Assembly: GCA_035566895.1 (NCBI GenBank) | Contig: DATMQA010000175.1 | Span: forward strand, 1-25,606 | Reading direction: 5' to 3' | Length of the DNA stretch: 25,606 nt | DNA from: DATMQA01 sp035566895 | GTDB taxonomy: Bacteria > Verrucomicrobiota > Verrucomicrobiia > Limisphaerales > UBA8199 | Part shown: positions 1 to 5,864 of the stretch, one piece after another | How the letters are laid out: every line of letters begins with the position of its first letter | Position numbering within the stretch: the stretch's first letter is position 1 | The notes under the pieces: model-generated | What the model saw: only the letters and a program-made list of their open reading frames with translations | Told to the model about the DNA's origin: nothing | The model's database searches: none | Program-made: the position numbers and the translations under genes

Positions 1-1
1 C

Positions 2-697
2 GCCTTTTCCTCGAGCGGCAATCTGGCCACGTTCGGATTCGGCCGGACAAATCAGGGCAGCGTGGAGCGGGTGGACCTCCAGGTGAATCTGCCTATCGAA
101 TCCTTCCAGCAGTGGGCCGTGCGCATTTTCGGCACCACCAACATCAATCCCAATGCCGACCCGATGCACAAAGGGATGACCTATTACCAGCAATACCTCG
201 CCGGCACCGACCCCACCGACCCACAATCCTTGTTCATCCTGACCAACATCCGTCCCGACGCGCAGGGCGGCATTGATGTCTCCTGGCAGAGCGTTACCTA
301 CAAATCGTACACCTTGCTCCGCTCGACCGATTTGGGCCAGCCGTTCACCACGCTCCAGACCGGCATCGCCGCCACCGCGCCGACCAACACCTTCTACGAT
401 GCCACCGCCACTGGGCCAGGGCCTTACTACTATCGCGCGAAACTCGAACTCCCAAATGTCCCAATTCCCCAGCCACCCTTCCACGTACTCGGCGTCAGTC
501 CTGATCCCCTGGGCGGCATTGACCTCCAGTGGGAGAGCGCCGCCAACAACACCTATTCCGTCTATCGCTCCACCAACCTCTTCCAGGGTTTCATCAACAT
601 CCAATCGTGGCTTCCAGCAACCCCTGGCACAAACACCTTCCGCGACACCACCGCCACCGGTCCCGGTCCTTATTTCTACAGGATCAAGGCCGATTGA
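2..697 (+). CDS. 3' end of a large secreted/surface protein with tandem C-terminal beta modules (5'-truncated by window)
   Basis: The frame is open from base 2, so the gene starts before the window; a GTG at 62 is only an internal codon. The visible 231 codons contain a segment ending in 'AGTDPTDP', which resembles the spacer found near the C-termini of Verrucomicrobial surface proteins. Two tandem modules of about 75 residues follow. Each contains a 'GGID(V/L)xW' strand, a 'YTLLRSTDL' or 'YSVYRSTNL' strand and a closing 'TATGPGPYxYR' motif, and the second ends the protein. They look like fibronectin-III-like or carbohydrate-binding beta-sandwich repeats. An extracellular location is inferred from this composition (Thr/Pro/Gly/Tyr-rich, almost no Cys). 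Nothing catalytic is visible in this part. The main domain lies upstream and cannot be named. Confidence 0.8.
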   Translation, partial: AFSSSGNLATFGFGRTNQGSVERVDLQVNLPIESFQQWAVRIFGTTNINPNADPMHKGMTYYQQYLAGTDPTDPQSLFILTNIRPDAQGGIDVSWQSVTYKSYTLLRSTDLGQPFTTLQTGIAATAPTNTFYDATATGPGPYYYRAKLELPNVPIPQPPFHVLGVSPDPLGGIDLQWESAANNTYSVYRSTNLFQGFINIQSWLPATPGTNTFRDTTATGPGPYFYRIKAD

Positions 698-942
698 TTC
701 GACCCGGCCGAGACGAAGGAAGTGAAGCTGCTCTTGGAGCCTGCCCTTGCGGCAGCCGTCCCGCCCGGGAAAGCCAACCATGCTTTTTGTCGTCCTAGTG
801 TTCTAGCTAATTGTAGACTTCAAGAAGCTGTTGCCTGACGAAAATGCCTGCCCATGCGCGACGACAAATACCGCCCGGTCAACAATTTCTAAGCCGAGAT
901 CGTTCCCGAATGCGCTGTCTCCATTGTGGGATCGCTACGGAC

Positions 943-1192
943 TCAGCAGGGAATGGGATAATGTTGTTTTGATCGGCAAAATGGTCTGCGGTGGTACCCA
1001 AGGAACCGGGCTATCCTGACGCAGTGTTCCCGACTCGGCTTGTGTTTGCCTTGCTCCCATTTGGTCAGGGTGCTTTTGTCCACACCGAGGAGTTTCTGGC
1101 ATTCATAGGCCGGCATCTTGAGGTCGAACCGTCGCTTTTTGAATGTGTTCGCCGATATGTCGAGGGTGGTTGGATAGTGGTCGGATTTCCAT
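943..1192 (-). pseudogene. XRE-family helix-turn-helix regulator, single-base frameshift
   Basis: Reading leftward from an ATG at 1192, the first frame gives MEIRPLSNHPRHIGEHIQK. After a run of five A (T5 on the plus strand, 1136-1140) homology continues in the next frame as RRFDLKMPAYECQKLLGV, then DKSTLTKWEQGKHKPS, ending near 'ARFLGY'. Removing one A restores an 82-residue protein with one Cro/C1-type HTH of the 'GEHIRKRRLDL...LGV..STxxxWExG...P' kind common in Verrucomicrobiota. Family members often continue past 'FLGY'; this one runs into an unrelated 16-residue tail, so it may also be 3'-truncated. No Shine-Dalgarno sequence is visible. An unshifted start at 1257 gives a different, non-homologous N-terminus and is less likely. 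A sequencing error in the A-run is the alternative. The preceding 698-942 stretch holds no gene I can support. Confidence 0.6.
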
Positions 1193-1262
1193 AAGTAGCT
1201 GATATTCTTGGGTTTGCTTTGTGTGAGACTCTGGTGACCAAAAGGCATCGCTGCCAACCGCC

Positions 1263-1560
1263 AGCGATGCCGGCCTGCTCGGCGGCAACATCAACCCCAC
1301 ACCCGGCGAAATCTTGCTCGCCCATCACGGGGTGTTGTTTCTCGACGAATTGCCCGAGTTCAAACGCAGCGTTCTGGAGACGATGCGCCAGCCCCTGGAA
1401 GAGGGCCACGTGACAATTTCAAGGGCGGCAAGCACAATGACCTTTCCCTCACAATTCATGCTGGCGGCGGCTATGAATCCAACGCCAGATGGCAAAATGC
1501 CCGCAGAGAGCCGCAGCTCACCCGCGAGATCCAAAATTACCTTGGCCGCATCTCCGCCCA
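1263..1560 (+). pseudogene. Internal fragment of a ComM/YifB-type Mg-chelatase-like AAA+ ATPase
   Basis: Translation in the 1263 frame gives a stretch typical of the ComM/YifB family: 'SDAGLLGGNINPTPGEI', then 'LAHHGVLFLDELPEFKRS' (Walker B, DE), then 'LRQPLE'-like and 'VTISRAA' segments and 'FMLAAAMNP'. Near 1519 one base appears to be missing. In the next frame the family sequence resumes as REIQNYLGRIS, the segment that normally follows the 'CSP' motif. Homology starts abruptly at about 1263 (no 'RPFRSPHHT' before it) and stops at about 1560, so only about 95 of roughly 500 residues remain, without the Walker A loop. The intact ComM family are hexameric helicases that assist branch migration in natural transformation. 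This copy cannot be functional. The open frame continues far to the right only as an antisense shadow of prfC. Confidence 0.75.
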
Positions 1561-1673
1561 TTTCAGGTTCTACCACGGCACGCACCTTGTCCACGCTGGC
1601 GTTCAGAGAGATGGATAGTGAGATGGTTTCGGAATTCCGCCTTTGGGCTTCATTCGGCCTTTGGATTTCGGAT

Positions 1674-3302
1674 TCAACTCGCTTGGACCGCGAGTTCCTC
1701 TTGCTCTCGTCGAGCCTCAACCGGCAAGACAGAGAGGTGTATCTTTGGATTCCGTTCGGCGTAAAAGTCGCAGCTCCACTGTTCCTGGAAGAGGAGCACC
1801 GGTTGGCCGGCAGAATCGAAAGCCAGGCGCGCGCCGGTAGGGAGTTGCGAGTCATCGAGCGGGGAACCATTCTCAGCCACGGCCCAACGCAGAATTTTCC
1901 ACGGGCCGGGTTCCAGCCGGGATTCGGCGCCGTACTCGGTCTGCATGCGGAATTGCACGACTTCGAATTGCAGCGGGCCCACGGCCCCCAGCAACGGGAC
2001 ACGCTGCGAGGCGTCCTTGAGCAGAAACGATTGCACCACCCCTTCCTGCAAGAGTTGCTCGAGGCCTTCCCGGAACCGTTTAAACTGCGCGGTACTTGGG
2101 CTTTGCAGCCAGGCAAAGCACTCGGGCGTGAACCGTGGAATTTCATGGTAAACCAGCGAAGGGTCTTCTGCCAGGGTGTCACCAATGCGAAAATCCGTAT
2201 GGCCGACCAAACCGACCACGTCGCCCGGGTAAGCTTCGTCGATGGTTTCGCGGTCGCGGCCGAAGAGTTTATGGGAGCTGGACAGCCGCACCTTGCGGCC
2301 GGTGCGCGTGTGGGTCACCGTCATGTCGCGCTCGAAACGGCCGGAGCAGATGCGCACAAAGGCCAGCCGGTCGCGGTGTTTCGGGTCCATGTTGGCCTGG
2401 ATTTTGAAGATGAATCCGGAGAACGCCGGATCCTGCGGAGCGATGATGCGCCCGTCAGCCAGGTGCGGCTGGGGAGCAGGAGCAAGCTCCAGGAAGGCCT
2501 CGAGCAAGAGTTGCACGCCGAAATTGTTGACGGCGCTGCCGAAGAACACGGGCGTTAGTTGGCCGGCCAGAACAGCGGAGTGGTCGAAGGCAGCGCCGGC
2601 TCCGTCCAGCATGGCTAATTCCTCGACCGTACGCGCGTACACGTCGGGCGCCAATTGCTCCCGCACGGCCGGGTCTGAGAGCCCATGCACGGATACCGGG
2701 GCGCGGTACTCGCCGCCCGGCACCCGTTCGAAGAAGTGGACCAGCTTGCCCTGGCGATCAAACACTCCGCGGAAATCGGGGCCGTCGCCCAGCGGCCAAT
2801 TCACGGGGTAGGCGGCGATGCCCAGCACCCGCTCGAGCTCATCGAGCAGCGCCAGCGGGTCGCGGGCGGGCCGGTCGAGCTTGTTCATAAAGGTGAAGAT
2901 GGGGATGCCGCGTTGACGGCAGACCTCGAAGAGCTTGCGCGTTTGGGTTTCGATGCCTTTGGCCGCGTCGATCACCATCACCGCGGCATCGACCGCCGTC
3001 AGCACCCGGTAGGTGTCCTCGGAGAAGTCCTTGTGGCCAGGGGTATCCAGCAAGTTCACGCAGTAGTCTCGGTATTCGAATTGGAGCACGGTCGAGCTGA
3101 CCGAAATGCCGCGCTGGCGCTCCAGTTCCATCCAGTCGGACGTGGTAGCGCGTTGGTTTTTGCGGGCCGTCACGGAGCCGGCCAATTGCACCGCGCCGCC
3201 ATAGAGCAGGAGCTTCTCGGTTAGTGTCGTTTTGCCGGCGTCCGGGTGCGAGATGATCGCAAAGGTGCGCCGGCGTGAAATCTGTTTTTCTATAAGCCGC
3301 AT
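1674..3302 (-). CDS. prfC: Peptide chain release factor 3 (RF3)
   Basis: 542 residues, full length for RF3 (about 530). RF3 is a translational GTPase that removes RF1/RF2 from the ribosome after peptide release and acts in the cytosol. The G domain is clear: P-loop SHPDAGKTT (residues 18-26), the switch region ending in 'RGISVSS' (64-70), DTPGH (86-90) and NKLD (140-143). The RF3-specific 'GSVTARKN' and 'SDWMELERQRGI' segments follow the P-loop. Domains II and III carry 'PVFFGSAVNNFGV', 'DPKHRDRLAFVRICSG', and the closing 'VGPLQFEVVQFRM' block that distinguishes RF3 from EF-G. The start is the first ATG before 'IEKQISRRRTFAIISHPD', which agrees with the family N-terminus. It is a single gene on this strand, flanked by gene remnants downstream and a gene-poor stretch upstream. 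Confidence 0.97.
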   Translation of the reverse strand: MRLIEKQISRRRTFAIISHPDAGKTTLTEKLLLYGGAVQLAGSVTARKNQRATTSDWMELERQRGISVSSTVLQFEYRDYCVNLLDTPGHKDFSEDTYRVLTAVDAAVMVIDAAKGIETQTRKLFEVCRQRGIPIFTFMNKLDRPARDPLALLDELERVLGIAAYPVNWPLGDGPDFRGVFDRQGKLVHFFERVPGGEYRAPVSVHGLSDPAVREQLAPDVYARTVEELAMLDGAGAAFDHSAVLAGQLTPVFFGSAVNNFGVQLLLEAFLELAPAPQPHLADGRIIAPQDPAFSGFIFKIQANMDPKHRDRLAFVRICSGRFERDMTVTHTRTGRKVRLSSSHKLFGRDRETIDEAYPGDVVGLVGHTDFRIGDTLAEDPSLVYHEIPRFTPECFAWLQSPSTAQFKRFREGLEQLLQEGVVQSFLLKDASQRVPLLGAVGPLQFEVVQFRMQTEYGAESRLEPGPWKILRWAVAENGSPLDDSQLPTGARLAFDSAGQPVLLFQEQWSCDFYAERNPKIHLSVLPVEARREQEELAVQAS

Positions 3303-3645
3303 AAAAATCGGATTGGTCTTGAAAAAATGTTGAAATCGTTTTGCCGGGAGAGGCGGTTATAAACAGGCCCATCGAGTGGGCGGCGAAGAGCATTGCCCGG
3401 CCTGGGAAAAGCGCAGTGGGCCTCTAGGGTGGAGTGGGCGGACAGAAATCCGAAGCGCACCCGGCTAAACTGAGCCGTGCGTGGCGAGACTTGCTGTTTT
3501 TCGAAAACGGCACGAGGACCAAGCTACTCCGAGGGAGCACTCCTGTAAAGCCCGGATTTGGATCTGTTTGCATCGCGAACATAATCATCATTAGTCCGAC
3601 AACTGACAGACGAGAAACTAAAAACCGAGCAGATGTGAACAGCCG
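3303..3645 (+). other. Intergenic stretch upstream of prfC
   Basis: No gene is supported here. The stretch must contain the leftward prfC promoter. A TATAAC-like hexamer lies at about 3355-3361 on the minus strand, roughly 55 bases before the prfC ATG, but no convincing -35 is visible, so I do not call it. The part from about 3480 to 3640 is less GC-rich than its surroundings and carries only short open frames in all six readings. Confidence 0.4.
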
Positions 3646-4052
3646 GTGAACAACTTCCAACAACTCCTTTTTGACGCCTTCGCCAATAACGGGATGATCG
3701 GTAACCATGCCGACCAAAGTTTCGCGCGAAATCGAAGTGCCTTCGCTCCACAGCTCGATGAGTTGGAAAATTCCTGCATCAGAGCCATATCTCTCTCAAG
3801 AACATCCAGCGCCTGAAAGTGCTGGCGGTCAGCCCCGATAAGGGCGTACAAACTTTGGCTACCCTGGTCCTGGACATCGCCCGTGTGCATCCGCATAAGC
3901 GCCGACGCTGGCGGCACCTGACTGCCCGCAAGCACCGGGACCTGCTGGATCGCGCAGTCGAGGTGCTGGGACCCGATTTTTTCCTCGAAGTGCTCATGGA
4001 TTACGGCAATACAGGAGGGCCGCTTTGGGACGCTTTAGAGACTCGCCTTTGA
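3646..4052 (+). pseudogene. Hypothetical protein interrupted by an apparent TC-slippage frameshift
   Basis: Two short, protein-like frames abut. The first runs from a GTG at 3646 for about 55 codons (MNNFQQLLFDAFANNGMIGN and onward, acidic, with 'PQLDELENS'). The second is open from 3762 to 4052 and reads ISLKNIQRLKVLAVSP, then a basic 'HKRRRWRHLTARKHRDLLDR' region, ending 'VLMDYGNTGGPLWDALE'. The junction is a (TC)n tract near 3790-3797. Deleting one TC unit joins the frames into one 134-residue protein without internal stops. A GTG at 3819 could alternatively start a 77-residue protein. I do not recognise the family. The minus strand across the same bases also has open frames, but their composition is less protein-like. 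The next gene starts 34 bases downstream on the same strand. Confidence 0.4.
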
Positions 4053-4086
4053 CTGCGTTCCTGATAGGACGATACTGTCTTCGAGC

Positions 4087-4500
4087 ATGAAGCTGCTGGA
4101 GAAATTGGCGCGCTGGTTCAGTGTTCCGGTGCTGACGTCGCAACGGATTTGGTTTGCTTTCTCCGTCGCCGCGGTGGCGGACGCGTTTCAATTGGTGATG
4201 GGCCCCCTCGGCTGGGTATTGCTGATCGATGATGTGCTGGATGTGGTCGCCATGTTGTTGATCACATTGGCCCTGGGCTTTCATCCCTTGCTGCTGCCGA
4301 CCTTTATCATCGAAGCGATTCCCGTGGCGGACATGCTGCCAACCTGGACCGGTTGCACGGCCATGGTCGTCATGCTCCGCAAACGAGCGCAGTCCAAACC
4401 GCCGCTGTTGCCGTCGAAAACAATCGAATTGGCGCCGGCCGCTCCGGGCAAGGATTTGCCTGCCAACGGTAGCGCCACACCACCGCCGCTTAAGCACTAG
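4087..4500 (+). CDS. Small inner-membrane protein, conserved-hypothetical type
   Basis: 137 residues starting at the ATG that opens MKLLEKLARWFS. Three hydrophobic segments are visible: about residues 22-40 (FAFSVAAVADAFQLVMGPL), 41-66 (GWVLLIDDVLDVVAMLLITLA, with a buried IDDVLD acidic motif) and 68-100 (LLPTFIIEAIPVADMLPTW). A cytosolic Arg/Lys-rich turn (LRKRAQ) and a Pro/Ala-rich tail of about 35 residues with no fold signal follow. Paired acidic residues in the membrane part (DD at 48-49, E and D in 'IEAIPVAD') are reminiscent of ion-binding or scaffold membrane proteins, but no function follows from them. It sits 34 bases after the broken ORF on the same strand and may once have been co-transcribed with it. 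A 9-bp hairpin lies just after the stop. Confidence 0.75.
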   Translation: MKLLEKLARWFSVPVLTSQRIWFAFSVAAVADAFQLVMGPLGWVLLIDDVLDVVAMLLITLALGFHPLLLPTFIIEAIPVADMLPTWTGCTAMVVMLRKRAQSKPPLLPSKTIELAPAAPGKDLPANGSATPPPLKH

Positions 4501-4509
4501 CGCGATTTC

Positions 4510-4536
4510 GTAGCGCAGATTTCCGAGCTGCGCTAC
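4510..4536. repeat. Perfect 9-bp inverted repeat with 9-nt loop
   Basis: GTAGCGCAG (4510-4518) and CTGCGCTAC (4528-4536) form a perfect stem around ATTTCCGAG, ten bases after the stop codon at 4500. No T-run follows on either strand, so it is not a typical intrinsic terminator. It resembles short dispersed intergenic palindromes of the REP kind. It could still act as a 3' mRNA-stabilising hairpin. Confidence 0.6.
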
Positions 4537-4579
4537 TACCAACCGAACCTCCAATATGTGCTTACAGGAAAAGTGAAAA

Positions 4580-4708
4580 TCAAACCGTCGCATGCAAAAG
4601 CTCACGGCGGATGCCGCGCCAGTGCCAGCTCAGGTGATGGTCGCGCAAAGCGCAGACCAGGTGCAGGAGGATGCGACCAAAACGGGATTCAGCGAGGATT
4701 GCTTGCAT
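4580..4708 (-). CDS. 42-residue small protein ORF with a strong Shine-Dalgarno sequence
   Basis: Reading leftward from the ATG at 4708, the ORF encodes MQAILAESRFGRILLHLVCA followed by LRDHHLSWHWRGIRRELLHATV and a TGA. The upstream bases on the coding strand are TAAGGAGGTCACC then ATG: a complete AAGGAGGT anti-SD match at ideal spacing, by far the best ribosome-binding site seen in this window, where most genes lack one. The product is basic, His/Trp/Arg-rich in its second half and amphipathic in the first, with no signal peptide. I do not recognise a family. It could be a bona fide small protein, a leader peptide, or the 5' remnant of a longer gene. A promoter-like motif pointing toward it lies about 310 bases upstream. 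Confidence 0.5.
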   Translation of the reverse strand: MQAILAESRFGRILLHLVCALRDHHLSWHWRGIRRELLHATV

Positions 4709-5018
4709 GGTGACCTCCTTACCGGCGCCAGCCGGGCTGAGTAAAATTAACGGAGTGACGGCGGACCCGGCCCAGCCGCAGCCGAGCCGAAAGACTTTTG
4801 GGGCTGGCCGTGACGAACCGCAATTTGGGTGTGAAGGCCACCGGCTGCCAGTGACAAGCCAGCCGGATGCGGATGGGCTTGGAAAGCATGAGCAGGATAG
4901 GTTTCAAGGGCCGATTCATAACAGGATATGGTTGCGTGTTTGTTTTTCTTCCGGAGCTTTTGGATGCTGCCACCCGCTCCATCGCCGTGCCGCACTCGCG
5001 GCAGGGACTTACACCGGG

Positions 5019-5046
5019 TACATCAACGGGGGAACGAAACTATTAC
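5019..5046 (-). promoter_or_regulatory. Promoter-like bipartite motif, copy 1 (ECF-type candidate)
   Basis: On the minus strand the sequence reads TTTCCCCGTAATAG, 12 bases, then GTTGATGTA. The same arrangement, with identical 12-base spacing, recurs at 15338-15365. Two conserved blocks at fixed spacing suggest the -35 and -10 elements of an alternative sigma factor. It points leftward, toward the small ORF at 4580-4708, and lies directly behind the sigma-factor gene. Its assignment to that sigma factor is inference. Confidence 0.4.
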
Positions 5047-5071
5047 GGGGAAATTAGCGGAAAGTGAGAAA

Positions 5072-5092
5072 CCGCGGCTCCGCGCGCCGCGG
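5072..5092 (-). terminator. GC-rich hairpin after the sigma gene, possible terminator
   Basis: CCGCGG occurs at 5072-5077 and again at 5087-5092. CCGCGG is self-complementary, so the two copies pair across a 9-nt loop. On the minus strand it lies about 20 bases past the sigma-factor stop and is followed by TTTCTCACTTT, a weak U-rich tract. It could end the four-gene transcript. The short stem and interrupted T-run keep confidence low. Confidence 0.4.
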
Positions 5093-5111
5093 GGAGGAGG
5101 AACAAAAAGCC

Positions 5112-5864
5112 TTAGCCACGCAAGGCTGCCACCAAGTGTTTCATTTCCGCTTCGACTTCGCCCGGAGCGGCGACAGTAGGCAGCACCGCCTCGCGCAGCA
5201 ACTGCCGGTAACGCTGGCGCAAGCGATGCACGTTCACCGCTACCGCACCGGGCGTCATGCCGAGACGCGCCGAGAGTTCCACATAATCGCCAAAGCGGCT
5301 GTCATCGGCCAGGAACCCATTCAAGGCCTCGAACAGTTCCGGTTTACCGTTAGACATATATTCCCGGCGAAGCCGCGCGGCCGCATCATCCAGCAGCGTC
5401 TGGGCCCAGCGGCGCTCGAAGATTTGCGACGGTGAAAGGCCGGTGGCCAAGTCCGACTGCAAACGGCTTTCGGCCAGCTCGACATCCAGGCTGATGAGAT
5501 TTTGGCCACCACCTCGCTTGAGCCGGTGGGCGTGCCGGTGTGCGTTGATGAGGAACCGCTTGACCGCGACCAGCAAAAAGGAGCGGAACTTGCCGCGCTG
5601 GCGCTCGACCGCGCCCAGGTAATTCTTCTCGATGAGCAGCCGAAAGAATTCCTGGGTCAGGTCCTCGGCATCGTGCGGTTCGCTTACGCTCAGGCGGATG
5701 TGGGCGTAGATAGGATACCAGTAAAGGCGGCAAAGATGTTCGAGGGCTTCGCGGGCGCCGGGCGCGTCCTGCTCACGGGCCAGAAGCACCTCCGTCCAGC
5801 AAGTGGTCCGGAAGCGGCGGGCTTCCAATCCGGGCATTTCGGAGCTGTCATCGGCGCGGCTCAT
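5112..5864 (-). CDS. ECF-type sigma-70 family RNA polymerase sigma factor, last gene of the signalling operon
   Basis: 250 residues. Region 2 spans about 40-110, with 'LCRLYWYPIYAHIR', the DAEDLTQEFF motif (65-74, region 2.2, core-RNAP contact) and 'GKFRSFLLVAVKRFL' (promoter melting and -10 recognition). Region 4 spans about 150-227, with a helix-turn-helix in 'LSARLGMTPGAVAVNVHRLRQRYR'. An N-terminal 'RRFRTTCWTEVLLA' block is typical of the sigma factors found beside Ser/Thr kinases in Planctomycetes, Verrucomicrobia and Acidobacteria. The ATG overlaps the stop of the upstream kinase gene as ATGA, so translation is probably coupled. No anti-sigma gene is nearby; the kinase is the likely controller, as in known kinase-regulated ECF systems. 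In the phosphorylation-dependent EcfP/PknT case the acidic DAED motif is altered, whereas here it is intact, so the mode of control may differ. Confidence 0.92.
   Translation of the reverse strand: MSRADDSSEMPGLEARRFRTTCWTEVLLAREQDAPGAREALEHLCRLYWYPIYAHIRLSVSEPHDAEDLTQEFFRLLIEKNYLGAVERQRGKFRSFLLVAVKRFLINAHRHAHRLKRGGGQNLISLDVELAESRLQSDLATGLSPSQIFERRWAQTLLDDAAARLRREYMSNGKPELFEALNGFLADDSRFGDYVELSARLGMTPGAVAVNVHRLRQRYRQLLREAVLPTVAAPGEVEAEMKHLVAALRG

Larger units (their letters stand above)
4709..5111 (-). other. Intergenic stretch behind the sigma gene; no protein supported
   Basis: This stretch lies between the small ORF and the sigma-factor stop. It holds a promoter-like bipartite motif (5019-5046) and a GC-rich hairpin (5072-5092), listed separately. 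Two overlapping open frames on the minus strand (4719-4982 and 4747-4995) are rich in Arg, Pro and Ala with no recognisable motif and no ribosome-binding site; I do not call them genes. The region could be the 5' leader of the small ORF at 4580-4708. Confidence 0.4.

Noticed and set aside
1314..2558. 414-codon plus-strand ORF
   Set aside because: Only about the first 65-70 codons match ComM; the rest is antisense to the well-conserved prfC gene and has no family features.
3994..4605. 203-codon minus-strand ORF
   Set aside because: Covers the membrane-protein gene on the other strand; Arg/Gln/His-rich with no motif or membrane segment.
4719..4995. Two overlapping minus-strand ORFs of 82 and 87 codons behind the sigma gene
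   Set aside because: No ribosome-binding site, no motif, and Arg/Pro-rich composition; may be untranslated leader of the small ORF at 4580-4708.
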